A DNA stretch of 64,000 nt from the NCBI RefSeq assembly GCF_008579165.1, contig NZ_BKCN01000003.1; one strand, written 5' to 3'. The notes beneath the pieces are model-generated. The model saw nothing but the letters and a program-made list of their open reading frames with translations, did no database searches and was not told where the DNA came from. A program made the position numbers and the translations under genes. Below are positions 1 through 9,289 of the stretch, one piece after another. This DNA comes from Iodidimonas nitroreducens (lineage in GTDB: Bacteria; Pseudomonadota; Alphaproteobacteria; Sphingomonadales; Rhodothalassiaceae). Position 1 is the first letter of the stretch, and every line of letters begins with the position of its first letter.

Positions 1-236
1 CCCACAGCTTTCGATTGGCAGTTGAACTGGCTTCGCCCTTTCTGGTTTTGGGGTTCATTTATTATCTGGGCCTTGGCCTTGTGAACAAGGCGATGCAGCA
101 GCTTCCGGTGTTTTTCGTCTCGATCCCGGCGGCGATTGCCGGGGGGCTTTTCATCCTCATTCTATCTGTTTCGGCGATGTTGACCCTGTTTCGCGACAGC
201 TATGCCGATTGGCTGATGCGCCTAACGGTCTTGTAG
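1..236 (+). CDS. fliR: FliR, flagellar export gate protein (C-terminal part only)
   Basis: Only the last ~77 codons lie in the window; the frame is open from base 3 and stops at 234-236. FliR is an inner-membrane part of the flagellar type III export gate with FliP and FliQ. The visible part has two hydrophobic stretches around a short loop, ending in a polar tail (RDSYADWLMRL), as in FliR C-termini. A strong Shine-Dalgarno sequence (TAGGAGG, 234-240) overlaps the stop codon and serves flhB. The fliR-flhB order is common in Alphaproteobacteria. The family call rests on the tail plus position. Confidence 0.8.
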   Translation, partial: HSFRLAVELASPFLVLGFIYYLGLGLVNKAMQQLPVFFVSIPAAIAGGLFILILSVSAMLTLFRDSYADWLMRLTVL

Positions 237-243
237 GAGGGCG

Positions 244-1344
244 ATGATGGCAGCCGATGATCAGGATAAATCGCAAAAAACCGAAGAGCCAACAGAGAAA
301 AAGCTGGATGAGGCCCGCAAGAAAGGCAATTTGCCGGTCTCGCGGGAAGTGGCGAATGCCATGTCGATACTGGCGGCGCTCATCATGCTGGCTTTTTATG
401 GTGCTGAGTTCACATCAAAGATTTCCAACAGCATTTCGCCCCTGATCATGCAATCCCATGCCATCGATGTGCAATCCGCCCAGGGGGATTTGCGGGCTTT
501 GGCTTTGCAGATCCTTTATGGCCTGTTTGCACCCCTGGCGGTAATTGCCGCTTTTTTTGTGGCGGCGGCCTTTTTATCAGGCTGGATGCAGAATTCGATC
601 ATGCTGGCGGCGGATCGGATCACCCCGAAAACCGAGCGGGTCTCGCCCATTGCCGGGTTCAAGCGGCTATTTTCGCTTTCATCTGTGGTGGAATTCATCA
701 AAAGCCTGGTGAAGGTGCTGGCGGTGGGTTTGGTGGTGGGGATTTTGATCTATCAGCAATTGGGTGGGATCGAACAGGCCACCGGCTATGGCATCGATGA
801 ATTATCGCGACTTTTGAGCGCTTTATCGGTGCAATTGCTGTTTTTTGTGATGCTGGTTTATATGGTGATCGCCATTCTTGATGTTTTGTGGCGGCGCTTT
901 GATTGGCGGCGGCAATTGCGCATGTCGCGACAGGAAATCAAGGACGAGCACAAGCAGATGGAGGGCGATCCTCAGATCAAGGCGAAGCTGCGGGAGATTC
1001 GCCGATCAAGGGTGAAACGGCGGATGATGGCCGAGGTGCCCAAAGCATCGGTGGTGATCATGAACCCAACCCATTATGCCATTGCCCTGCGCTATGAGCG
1101 GGGGCAGACACCCGCACCCCTGTGTCTGGCAAAGGGGGTGGATGAACTGGCCTTGAAAATTCGCAGTGTTGCCAAAGAAGCAGGGGTGCCGGTGGTGGAT
1201 AATCCCACCCTTGCCCGGGCTTTATATCCCCTGGTGGAGATCGATCATTATATCCCCACCGAATTTTATAAGATGATCGCCCAGATCCTGACCGTGGTGA
1301 TGAAAGAAGATCGCCGCGCCTATAATAAGAAAAAGAAGGGCTGA
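244..1344 (+). CDS. flhB: FlhB, flagellar export substrate-specificity switch
   Basis: Inner-membrane component of the flagellar type III secretion gate that switches export from hook to filament substrates after self-cleavage. The 366-residue protein has the family layout: a charged N-terminus (KTEEPTEKKLDEARKKG), four hydrophobic helices to about residue 215, then a cytoplasmic domain. The autocleavage motif NPTH is at residues 274-277, followed by the usual YERG and KGVDELA segments. Two ATG codons are adjacent (244, 247), 4-7 bases after an AGGAGG box; 244 is taken as the start. It follows fliR directly, so the two are probably one transcript. Confidence 0.95.
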   Translation: MMAADDQDKSQKTEEPTEKKLDEARKKGNLPVSREVANAMSILAALIMLAFYGAEFTSKISNSISPLIMQSHAIDVQSAQGDLRALALQILYGLFAPLAVIAAFFVAAAFLSGWMQNSIMLAADRITPKTERVSPIAGFKRLFSLSSVVEFIKSLVKVLAVGLVVGILIYQQLGGIEQATGYGIDELSRLLSALSVQLLFFVMLVYMVIAILDVLWRRFDWRRQLRMSRQEIKDEHKQMEGDPQIKAKLREIRRSRVKRRMMAEVPKASVVIMNPTHYAIALRYERGQTPAPLCLAKGVDELALKIRSVAKEAGVPVVDNPTLARALYPLVEIDHYIPTEFYKMIAQILTVVMKEDRRAYNKKKKG

Positions 1345-1353
1345 TCCCAACTT

Positions 1354-2124
1354 TTAGCCATTACTTGATAGAAAAGCCGCTTTGCGATCGGCAAACAGGC
1401 GCATGACAAGGCGGGCTTTTTGCACATCCATGCGCGCCAGAATGGGGGCGCCGATGCGTTCGGGCATGCGCTCGATCACCGCTGCCACCACCCGTTCATC
1501 CATCTCGTTCAGGATTTCCGCCGCTTCTTTGGGCTTCATATTCTGATAAAGATTGGTCATGCGGGTGAGATCAGCTTCTTCGGTTTGCTGCAGGCGATCA
1601 AGCAATTGGCTGGTTTTCTGGTGCAGATCCTGCAGCTTTTGAAAATCAGCGGCCACAGCCCTGCGGCTGGCTTCCACAAGGGCCCGGGCATCGGCCAGAT
1701 CGGCTTCCTGACGGGCCAGATCGGCTTCGCGCTCGCGGATCAGGGCCAAAGCCCGGCTTGGCACCCGCTCGGCTCGGGCCGAGGTGAAAGCATCGGTCGT
1801 GTAAAAAAGAGCGGTCAATTCAGATATATTCTCGTTATCTGAGGACGGGGGCTTGCGGTTATCGCGTACACTTTTAGCCAATTCCTCAGGCAAGGATGAT
1901 GGGGATTGTGCATTTTTCGGCAATAAATTGCGCGCCCAGGGGCGATCATGCTGGCCAAAGGCATTATAGGGCTTGGTCGTCTCATCATCCGGCTGTGGCT
2001 GGGCGGCGGCCGTTGTTTTCAAAGCTTCGTCATTGTTCGGGGCCAGTTGATAGGCTTGGGCCATCGCGGCCATCGATAAAACGGCGATGCTGATGGGCAT
2101 GATCCGAAATGAAAAAACCGCCAT
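1354..2124 (-). CDS. MotE-like flagellar protein with MgtE N-terminal-type domain
   Basis: A 256-residue exported or membrane-anchored protein. The N-terminus has a hydrophobic signal-like stretch (about residues 9-25), then a low-complexity linker, a long coiled coil rich in Glu, Ala and Arg (about 118-175), and a C-terminal MgtE_N-type helical domain (MKPKEAAEILNEMD... PERIGAPILARM). In Rhizobium such proteins (MotE) act as periplasmic chaperones for motility proteins. It is last in a fliL-fliM-DUF6468-motE run, with an AAGGAGCG ribosome site inside the end of the upstream gene. The flagellar role is inferred from family and context. Confidence 0.75.
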   Translation of the reverse strand: MAVFSFRIMPISIAVLSMAAMAQAYQLAPNNDEALKTTAAAQPQPDDETTKPYNAFGQHDRPWARNLLPKNAQSPSSLPEELAKSVRDNRKPPSSDNENISELTALFYTTDAFTSARAERVPSRALALIREREADLARQEADLADARALVEASRRAVAADFQKLQDLHQKTSQLLDRLQQTEEADLTRMTNLYQNMKPKEAAEILNEMDERVVAAVIERMPERIGAPILARMDVQKARLVMRLFADRKAAFLSSNG

Positions 2125-2125
2125 A

Positions 2126-2607
2126 TCAGCGCTCCTTGCTTACAGGATCAAAAGGATTTGCCCCTTTTATGGGTTCGATTCTGGCTTGAGCCAATGGCCA
2201 TAAAACCTTTTTGAAACCCGGTTGATGGCCGGATGGTTGCGTTGGTGAAGGGGCTGAAGCTTGCGACGAAGGCGGGGGGGCATCAGACGCTTTGGCCGGG
2301 GTGGAAAAAGCGGGGGCCGGGGCCCGGTGCTGATGCGCCCGATCAAGGGTGAGGTTAAGACGGCTATTGATTTTCTCGCTTCAAACACGCCTTCATCCAG
2401 CACCGTGGCGATATGATCGCCAGCGGCTTTCATATCTGCCAGCAGCGATTGGGAGCGATCCACCTGTGCCCCAAAATCCTTGAACAGGCTTTCCATATCG
2501 CGCAGCGCTGTGCGCATCTCGCTGATTTTTTTATTCAGCCGGATGGAATAAAGGGCTGACGCCAGCAAGGCGACAATCACAAGAATATTGATGAGCATCC
2601 CATTCAT
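2126..2607 (-). CDS. DUF6468 flagellar-cluster protein, frameshifted
   Basis: A small membrane-anchored protein: an N-terminal transmembrane helix (MNGMLINILVIVALLASALY), then a helical coiled segment with DMESLFKDF. In alphaproteobacteria DUF6468 proteins sit between fliM and a MotE-like gene, as here; the biochemical role is unknown. The start overlaps the fliM stop by four bases (ATGA). After codon ~78 the frame becomes Arg/Pro-rich nonsense. Restoring one base in the run at 2371-2374 gives a tail ending at 2126, just before the motE ATG, with the motE ribosome site inside it. I read this as one ~160-residue gene with a single-base deletion. Confidence 0.7.
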
Positions 2608-3653
2608 GCATTTTGCTCCTCAGAAGCATCAAAGATATTCTTTTCGATCCTGATGGCGATCTGGCCTTTGCTTTGGCCGATATGCCCCGATAAAAGGCGC
2701 ATATCGCCGGATAAAAGATCGGCGCTGCCATCCGCGCTTTTGTTCAATTCGATGAAGGTTCCGGCTTTCCAGCCCAAGGCGGTGGCCAGCGGGATTTCCA
2801 TTTCGGCCAAAACGCCATCCAAACGGATTTCCGTGCGCTGTAATTGATCGCGGAAATGCTTTTTCCAGCCATTGTCGCGGCCAAAGCTTTCCCCCATGAA
2901 CATCTGCAACAACAAGGTGCGCACCGGCTCCAGCATGGAATAGGGCATCACCAGATCCACGAAACCATGGCGATTTTCAATCTCGATGGCAAAACGGGCA
3001 TGGATCGAAGCGCTTGTGGAGCGCGCAATCATCGCCAATTGCGGGTTGGTTTCCAGCCGATCCACATTGAAGGCGATATCTGAAACCGGGGTGAAGGCCT
3101 CGCTCAAAGCCCCGCTGAACACCGTCATCAGCCGGGTGACCAGCCTGCGTTCAACCGATGTCAGCGTGCGCACCTCCAAAGTATCGCTATCGAGCATCTC
3201 GCGCCCGCCCAGCAGGATTTCCACCGCCGTATAAACCAGCCTGTGATCCATCACGGCCACGCATTTATCTTCCCATTCCACGGCGTTCAGGATGGAAACA
3301 AGGCAGGGCAAAGGCACCTGTTCGATAAAATCGCCAAAGCGGATGGCCGAGACCTGATCGATGCTGACTTCCAGATTGGCTGACATCAATTGCCGCAGTT
3401 TTTCGCCAAACAGCCGCACAAATCGATCGAACACCACATCAAGCATGGGCAGGCGTTCATAATTGACGATGGTGGAATTGGCGATTTTCTGCATCACTGT
3501 TTCAGGGGTATCAAAGCCCGTGGCGTGATCGCTCATCAAGCGGTCGATATCGCTTTGATCCAGTTCGTTTTTGGAAAGATCAACATCAACGGCAGCGGCA
3601 AAAGCCTGACCCAAAGTGCCTTGCTGATCGTCGGTTTGCGGCTCATTTGCCAT
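2604..3653 (-). CDS. fliM: FliM, flagellar motor switch protein
   Basis: C-ring protein that binds phosphorylated CheY and couples it to rotor switching. The 349-residue product has a short N-terminal motif (LDQSDIDRLMS) matching the CheY-binding segment, a middle domain with NYERLP, and a C-terminal SPOA-type domain (LGWKAGTFIELNK, HIGQSKGQIAIRIE) homologous to FliN. The length is normal. It lies between fliL and the DUF6468 gene with tight spacing, so it is probably co-transcribed with both. Translation starts after a GGGGTGG-rich leader. Confidence 0.93.
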   Translation of the reverse strand: MANEPQTDDQQGTLGQAFAAAVDVDLSKNELDQSDIDRLMSDHATGFDTPETVMQKIANSTIVNYERLPMLDVVFDRFVRLFGEKLRQLMSANLEVSIDQVSAIRFGDFIEQVPLPCLVSILNAVEWEDKCVAVMDHRLVYTAVEILLGGREMLDSDTLEVRTLTSVERRLVTRLMTVFSGALSEAFTPVSDIAFNVDRLETNPQLAMIARSTSASIHARFAIEIENRHGFVDLVMPYSMLEPVRTLLLQMFMGESFGRDNGWKKHFRDQLQRTEIRLDGVLAEMEIPLATALGWKAGTFIELNKSADGSADLLSGDMRLLSGHIGQSKGQIAIRIEKNIFDASEEQNA

Positions 3654-3675
3654 TCATCCACCCCTTCATGATGGT

Positions 3676-4212
3676 TTACTGCACCAAAAGATCGGTAATC
3701 AGCACCTGCTCGATGATCTCATCACCCAATAACAGATTGATCCGGCGCAAGGATTCAGAGCGCATCCGGTAAAGCCCGGCGCTGCCATAGGTATCGCGGG
3801 CCCCCAGTTCGCGGAAAAATTCCAGCATCATATCCATGATCAGGGGTTCGGCAGCCTCGACCCGGCTCACCATCAGCGCCGGTGTTTTCAAAACGATCCG
3901 GGCCTTGATCACCACCGGCCCGGATGGCCCGCTGCCATTGACCAGAAGATCGGGCAGATGCACATAAGCGGGGGGGCGCTCCCTGATTTCCGGGCCAAAG
4001 GATGCGCGGATCGCGATCATCGTCTCGCCCATAAGGCTCATGGCCCGATCCGGCCCCACGGCTGCCATCAGGCCGATCAGGCCCGCCAACGGCAGCCCCA
4101 AAAGGCCAGCCAAAGCCAGACCAAGGTGTCTGCGGGCCGATGAGCGAAGATGCGGACGCCATCTTTTCTTTGGCTCATCGATTTCGTCATCTTCTTCAAT
4201 TTTATTTGGCAT
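3676..4212 (-). CDS. fliL: FliL, flagellar basal-body-associated protein
   Basis: Single-pass inner-membrane protein near the stator that supports motor torque. After a charged N-terminus (IEEDDEIDEPKKRW) there is one transmembrane helix (LGLALAGLLGLPLAGLIGLMAAVG), then a periplasmic domain ending with IIEQVLITDLLVQ, the conserved FliL tail. I start at the ATG at 4212 because the open frame upstream adds a non-FliL hydrophobic leader; an ATG at 4275 is also in frame. The gene is divergent from fliF, so the AT-rich ~135 bases between them must hold promoters for both flagellar directions. Confidence 0.8.
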   Translation of the reverse strand: MPNKIEEDDEIDEPKKRWRPHLRSSARRHLGLALAGLLGLPLAGLIGLMAAVGPDRAMSLMGETMIAIRASFGPEIRERPPAYVHLPDLLVNGSGPSGPVVIKARIVLKTPALMVSRVEAAEPLIMDMMLEFFRELGARDTYGSAGLYRMRSESLRRINLLLGDEIIEQVLITDLLVQ

Positions 4213-4347
4213 TTTAATTAAAAAAGCTCTTTTTTGCATTTCTACCAAGTGTTCGTGAGTGATTATTAGCATCACATCTTTGAACTGAGTTTAAACAGGC
4301 TGTCGTAGCTTTGGGGCATTCGGACAGACAACAAAGGTAGAAATCTT

Positions 4348-6053
4348 GTGACCAAGCTGCTTGCCTCTCTTCGGGCAATGGATCGCAATCGCCTGATCGT
4401 TATGGGCCTTGCGGGTGCAACGCTCCTTGTGATTTTGATTGTAATGATCGCGCAATTGGCCAAGCCGCCGATGGCGCTTCTCTATTCGGGGCTGGATCTG
4501 GCCGAGGCGGGTAAGGTCAGCCGTTCCCTTGAGCAGATGGCATATCCGTCGATGTGCGGGACGGTGGCACAACCCTTTTCGTGCCCCAGCCCAGCGTGGC
4601 CCGGGCGCGGATGGCTCTGGCCGAAGAAGGCCTGCCCAGCAGTGGGGCGATGGGCTATGAGCTGTTTGATCAGCAGGGCTCTTTGGGGCTGACAAGCTTC
4701 ATGCAGCAGATCAATCGCTTGCGCGCCCTAGAGGGGGAATTGGCCCGCACGATCACCGCACTGCGCGATGTGGATGCGGCCCGGGTGCATCTGGTTTTGC
4801 CGGATCGCGATGCCTTTACCCGCGAACAGATCACCCCTTCGGCTTCGGTGGTGGTGCGGATGCGGGGAAATTTCGCGCTGGAAAAAGCGCAGGCCAGTGC
4901 CATTCAATCGCTGGTATCAGCGTCGGTGCCGCGCCTTAATTCATCGGCTGTGACGGTGATGGATAGCCGGGGCAACAAGATTTTTGCCAATGATGGATCG
5001 GATATGGCCGGGGCGGCCACCGGCATGAAAGCCGAAGCCGAACTGGCTTTGATCCGATCCGTTGAATCTTTGCTGGCCCCGCGCTTGGGGGCGCAGAATG
5101 TGCGGGTTCAGGCGGCGGTTGAATTTGCCCGCAATCGCAGCCGCCTGCGTGAGCAGACCTTTGATCCCTCGGCAACGGCGGTGCGTTCCACCCAATCGGT
5201 TGAAGAAGCCGAAATCAATCGTGAGGGTAGCAATGAACAGCCCGTGACCGTGGAACAGAACCTGCCTCAGGTGGTGGTAGGCGCCGAGAATGCCGCCAGC
5301 GATCTCAATAACAGCGAGCGCAGTGAACAGGTCACGAATTACGAGATTTCCTCGCGCGTGTTTGAACAAAGCACAGAACCCGGCGGCATCAACCGGCAAT
5401 CGGTGGGGGTGCTGGTGAATGGCATCTACCAAACCGATGAGGCCGGCAATCAGGTTTATGTGCCGCGCTCGGCCGAGGAACTGGCGCGCATTGAAAATCT
5501 GGTGAAATCGGCCATCGGCTTTGATGCCAGCCGTGGCGATCAGGTGACGGTCGAAAATCTGGAATTCATCGATATTGCCAGCACCGCCTTCCCGCCGCAG
5601 GGGTCTGCTTTGATGGCGTTCGTTCAATCCAATCTGATGAGCATTCTGCGCTATCTGGTTTTATTGGTGGCGATTGCTTTGGTCAGCATTTTTGGCTTGC
5701 GGCCCTTGATCACATCGCTGGCCAATCGCGAGGGCAATAACGAAAACAGGCTGGCCATTGCGGGCGCGCAAGGGCGATCATCGGAGCAGGGCGGGGATGG
5801 CGATCTGGCGCTGGAGCCGGGCGCGGATGGTGAACAGGCCCGGCTCGATGGCCCCGATGATGCGGCGGCAAGCGGGGCACGGGCCCTGCCCAAACCCAGC
5901 GTGGATGAACGCCTTGATCAAATGCTGGAGGTGCGCGCGGTTGAAGGAAAAGTGCGGGCAAGCTCCCTGCGTAAGCTGGGCGATATTGTAGAAGATAACC
6001 CCGATGAGGTGGTGGCGATCTTGCGGAGCTGGATTTATGAGGATGCCGCCTGA
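4348..6053 (+). CDS. fliF: FliF, flagellar MS-ring protein, frameshifted near 4548
   Basis: Forms the MS ring, the inner-membrane base of the flagellum. The N-terminal helix (about residues 16-37) is followed by a break: the frame from 4348 reads SLEQMAYPSM and then leaves the family, while another frame continues as VRDGGTTLFVPQPSVARARMALAEEGLP. One missing G in a CCGG context at ~4546-4549 restores a 568-residue FliF with a second transmembrane helix (YLVLLVAIALVSIFGL) and a C-terminal FliG-binding tail ending VAILRSWIYEDAA. The start is GTG. The stop overlaps the fliH ATG. A broken fliF would abolish flagella, so sequence error is the likelier explanation. Confidence 0.88.
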
Positions 6054-6733
6054 TGCAGCGCCCCTTTGCCTTTCATCGTGATTTCGATCAGGAAGACGCT
6101 GCCCCCCCCAAGGAACCGGCAGCCGATCCAAAATTGATCCTGCGTCACAGCGATGCCGATCTTGAGGCCGCGCAGCTAAAAGCCCGCGAAGAGGGCCATC
6201 AGGCAGGCTATGCCGCCGGGCAAAAAGCCGCCAGCGAAGCCATTGCGGCCAAACGCGATGCCCTGATTTTAGAAGCCCTTGATCATATCAGCGATCAGAT
6301 GCCCGATGCCCGCGAAGCCCTTGATCATATTCTGGCTGATATGGAGCAGCAGGCCACCCGCACCCTTTTGGCCCTGTTGCAAAAGCTGGCGCATCGTTTG
6401 ACCGAGGATCATGCCCTCACCATCGCGCAAAATCTGGTGCGCCAGGCTCTGCATCAGCATGGCGATGCCCCCAGCCTGACGATCGAGGCCGGTCGCCTTT
6501 TGGCCGATCCCCTCAGCCGGCTGGTGCAGCAGGGTGAAGGCACCATGAAAGCCCAGATGAATGGCCTGCTGGTGCAGCAGAATAATCATTTGAGCGATTT
6601 TGGCATCGCCATCACATGGGCACGGGGATCGGTGCGCCATGACCCCCAGGAAACCCTGGACCGCATCGACAAGATGATCGGAACCATATTCGACCTGCGT
6701 TTGAAATCAGACCATGAAGAAGGAACATTCTGA
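6053..6733 (+). CDS. fliH: FliH-like flagellar assembly protein
   Basis: Regulatory partner of the export ATPase FliI. The 226-residue protein has an acidic, proline-containing N-terminus, then a long helical segment with GxxxG-type spacing (KAREEGHQAGYAAGQKAA, about residues 43-60), characteristic of FliH. Its C-terminal half is weakly conserved but ends in the expected acidic DHEEGTF. It starts in the TGATG overlap with fliF and ends in a TGATG overlap with fliN, so translation is probably coupled. The partner genes fliI and fliJ lie about 53 kb away at 59425-61186. Confidence 0.8.
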   Translation: MQRPFAFHRDFDQEDAAPPKEPAADPKLILRHSDADLEAAQLKAREEGHQAGYAAGQKAASEAIAAKRDALILEALDHISDQMPDAREALDHILADMEQQATRTLLALLQKLAHRLTEDHALTIAQNLVRQALHQHGDAPSLTIEAGRLLADPLSRLVQQGEGTMKAQMNGLLVQQNNHLSDFGIAITWARGSVRHDPQETLDRIDKMIGTIFDLRLKSDHEEGTF

Positions 6734-7215
6734 TGAATTTGAAAGATTTTGACGGCGAACAGCCAGATGAAAAACCAGCATCAAAAGGCGCAACTGAAGC
6801 CAGTGCCGAGGTCGGAATGGAAAAAGAGGGATCAGCCGGAAAATCCACCAGCAAATCCTCGGCCAAACCGTCAGATAAACCGGCGGGAAAAAAAGCCGGT
6901 GAGGCCGCTGCCGGCAATAGCGGGGGCGGCGATGGCGGGGTGATGGCCGATGAAAATGGCAAATACAGCCTTTCCGCCCTTTATAATGTGCCGGTGAATA
7001 TCAAGGTGGTTTTGGGGTCGGCGGCGCTCACCGTTAATCAGCTTTTGAAGCTGGGGCGGGGTGCCGTGGTGGAAATTGATCGCAAGGTCGGGGAATCGGT
7101 GGATATCCACATTAATAACCATCTCGTAGCCCGGGGCGAAGTGGTGATCGTTGAAGATGATCGGCTGGGGGTCACCCTCACCGATATCGTCGATATGCGC
7201 ATGACGCACAATTAA
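6733..7215 (+). CDS. fliN: FliN, flagellar motor switch protein
   Basis: C-ring protein with a single SPOA domain at residues ~82-155 (LYNVPVNIKVVLGSAALTVN, LKLGRGAVVEIDRKVGE, VARGEVVIVEDDRLGVTLTDI). The first 75 residues are a low-complexity, charged linker rich in Lys, Ser, Glu and Gly; such extensions are common and variable in alphaproteobacterial FliN. Start overlaps the fliH stop. Only 17 bases separate it from fliP. Confidence 0.93.
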   Translation: MNLKDFDGEQPDEKPASKGATEASAEVGMEKEGSAGKSTSKSSAKPSDKPAGKKAGEAAAGNSGGGDGGVMADENGKYSLSALYNVPVNIKVVLGSAALTVNQLLKLGRGAVVEIDRKVGESVDIHINNHLVARGEVVIVEDDRLGVTLTDIVDMRMTHN

Positions 7216-7232
7216 GATAAGGGCGAGGGGAT

Positions 7233-8162
7233 ATGCCGCAAAGCCGGAGAACCGCTTTTCATCTGGGCATTCTTTTGATGGCCGCCGCCTTCATGATCTG
7301 GCCGGGCATGGCGCTGGCCCAATCCATGAGCTTTGATCTGGGAACCGGCAGCGATGCCACCCTCACCGCCCGGTTGTTTCAGGTGATCTTGATGATCACT
7401 GTGCTTAGCCTTGCGCCGGGTATCCTGATCATGGTGACGAGTTTTGTCCGCATCGTGGTGGTGTTGTCGATCCTGCGCTCGGCCCTGGGGCTGCAACAGG
7501 CCCCCCCCAATATCGTTCTGGTCAGCCTTGCCCTTTTTCTCACCGCTTTCATCATGGCCCCCACCTTTGAGCGCGCCTGGAATGAAGGCATGCGGCCCAT
7601 GATCAATGAAGATGTGACCATGGAACAAGGGGTGAGCAACATTATTGCCCCGGTGAAAAGCTTCATGCTGATGCAGGTGGGCAGCGGCGAACTGGCCTTT
7701 TTCGATGCACTGGCCGCACGCAGTTTCGGGGCCGTAAAGGATCCATCCGGCGATCCCCCATCCCCGCCCGCATCACCATCCATAGAAACATCCGGCCCGG
7801 GTGGCGGGGCGGCGGCAATGGACGGCAAGGATCTGCTGGCGATGATCGACCGGGCGGCCCAAATGGCAGATGGCCCGGCTGCAGGGGGCGGCGCAGAGAA
7901 TGGGGGGGCGGATGCGGTATCCTTGCGGATTTTGCTTCCGGCTTTTCTGATTTCTGAATTGCGGCGCGCTTTTGAAATCGGCTTTTTGATTTTCATGCCC
8001 TTCCTGATCATCGATCTGGTGGTGGCGGCCTTGTTGATGTCGATGGGGATGATGATGCTGCCGCCAGCCATCGTCGCCTTGCCCTTCAAGGTGATTTTTT
8101 TCGTTTTGATCAATGGCTGGCAATTATTGGCGGGCAGCCTTGTGCTGTCTTTTGCCGGCTGA
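7233..8162 (+). CDS. fliP: FliP, flagellar export gate protein with long Gly/Pro insert
   Basis: Inner-membrane export-gate subunit. A signal peptide (to about residue 30) precedes conserved helices: LSLAPGILIMVTSFVRIVVVLSILRSALG, then ALFLTAFIMAP. The C-terminal block ILLPAFLISELRRAFEIGF and PFKVIFFVLINGW is textbook FliP. At 309 residues it is some 50 longer than usual. The extra length is a Pro, Gly and Ala-rich stretch (about residues 170-225) in the periplasmic loop before that last block. A GAGGGG ribosome site lies just upstream of the ATG. Confidence 0.93.
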   Translation: MPQSRRTAFHLGILLMAAAFMIWPGMALAQSMSFDLGTGSDATLTARLFQVILMITVLSLAPGILIMVTSFVRIVVVLSILRSALGLQQAPPNIVLVSLALFLTAFIMAPTFERAWNEGMRPMINEDVTMEQGVSNIIAPVKSFMLMQVGSGELAFFDALAARSFGAVKDPSGDPPSPPASPSIETSGPGGGAAAMDGKDLLAMIDRAAQMADGPAAGGGAENGGADAVSLRILLPAFLISELRRAFEIGFLIFMPFLIIDLVVAALLMSMGMMMLPPAIVALPFKVIFFVLINGWQLLAGSLVLSFAG

Positions 8163-8182
8163 GAATGGAAGGAACCGCGACC

Positions 8183-9213
8183 ATGGCAGGACAATCGATC
8201 GTTCGGGATAATTATGTGGCTTTGACCGGCCCTGAAAAGGCATCGATCATGTTTCTGGCCTTGGGCGAGAAACGCGCCGCCCCATTGCTGGAGCGGCTTG
8301 ATGAGGATGAAATCAGGATCGTCACCCGTGCCATGTCGGGTTTGGGGAATATCACGGCATCGGTTTTAGAAGATCTGATCAATCGCTTTACCGAACAATT
8401 CGCCAAGGGGGGTTCGGTGGTCGGCTCTTATGAAAGCACCGAACGGATGCTGAAGGCTTTTCTGCCCGATGATAAGGTGGGCGAGATCATGAATTATATT
8501 CGTGGCCCCGCCGGACGCACCACATGGGAAAAGCTATCGAGCGTGAATGAGCATTTATTGGCAAAATATCTCTCAGGCGAGCATCCCCAAACCGTGGCTG
8601 TGGTGCTGTCCAAGCTGAACCCCGATCATTCCGCCAAGATATTACCCCTTTTGCCACGCCATATCACCCGCTCGGCGATGCGCCGGATCGTCAAATTGCA
8701 ATCGATCCCCCAAGAGGTGGTGGGCGATGTGGAAGAAGTTCTGCACAAGGAATTAATGCTCAATTATGCCTTGGCGGCAACCACCGACAGCATGAACAAC
8801 TGGCCGAGATTTTCAACCGCACCGATCCCAAATCCCTTGATGATTTTATCGAGGATTTCGAGCGCGACATGCCGGATTCGGCGGCCCTTGTGAAGCAATT
8901 GATGTTCACATTTGATGATCTGGTGGAATTGGACCCCATGTCTTTGGGGGTGCTTATCCGCTCTTGCGATACGGATATGCTGGTTTATGCGCTGAAGGGA
9001 TCGAAAGCCCCCATCCGCGATATGTTCATTGGCCAGATGTCGGAACGCGCCGGGGCTATTTTGCGCGATTCCATCGAAACCATGGGGCCGGTGCTGGCCC
9101 GGGATGTGGAGCAGGCCAAGAACAATATTTTGCAAAAGGCAAAAAATCTGGCCGAAGCCGGGGCGATCGTGATCCAGCGGGGCGATAACGCCAATAGTCA
9201 GGTGATCTATTAG
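8183..9213 (+). CDS. fliG: FliG, flagellar motor switch protein, frameshifted near 8791
   Basis: Rotor protein that contacts the stator and joins FliF to the C-ring. The N-terminal domain (LTGPEKASIMFLALGE) and middle domain (EHPQTVAVVLSKLNP) are clear. The frame then breaks at 8790-8791 (GACAG|CATGAA); one extra C gives HEQLAEIFNRTDPKSLDDF and continues into the torque domain (FTFDDLVELDPMSLGVLIR). An in-frame ATG exists at 8165, but AAGGA sits 8-14 bases before the ATG at 8183, so I use the latter (343 residues after repair). In most genomes fliG follows fliF directly; here it follows fliP. Confidence 0.88.
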
Positions 9214-9240
9214 GTCAGATGATTTCCTGATGGGATCATG

Positions 9241-9258
9241 CTAGGGTCAGGACCCTAG
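9241..9258. repeat. 18-bp palindrome CTAGGGTCAGGACCCTAG, copy 1
   Basis: An inverted repeat with perfect 8-base arms (CTAGGGTC and GACCCTAG) and a 2-base centre, in the 76-base gap between fliG and the DUF938 gene. A copy differing at one base lies at 24375-24392 in opposite orientation. It could be a protein binding site or the remnant of a dispersed repeat; function unknown. Confidence 0.6.
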
Positions 9259-9289
9259 GGAAAGCCTTTATTTTGATCCGGGAAATATC

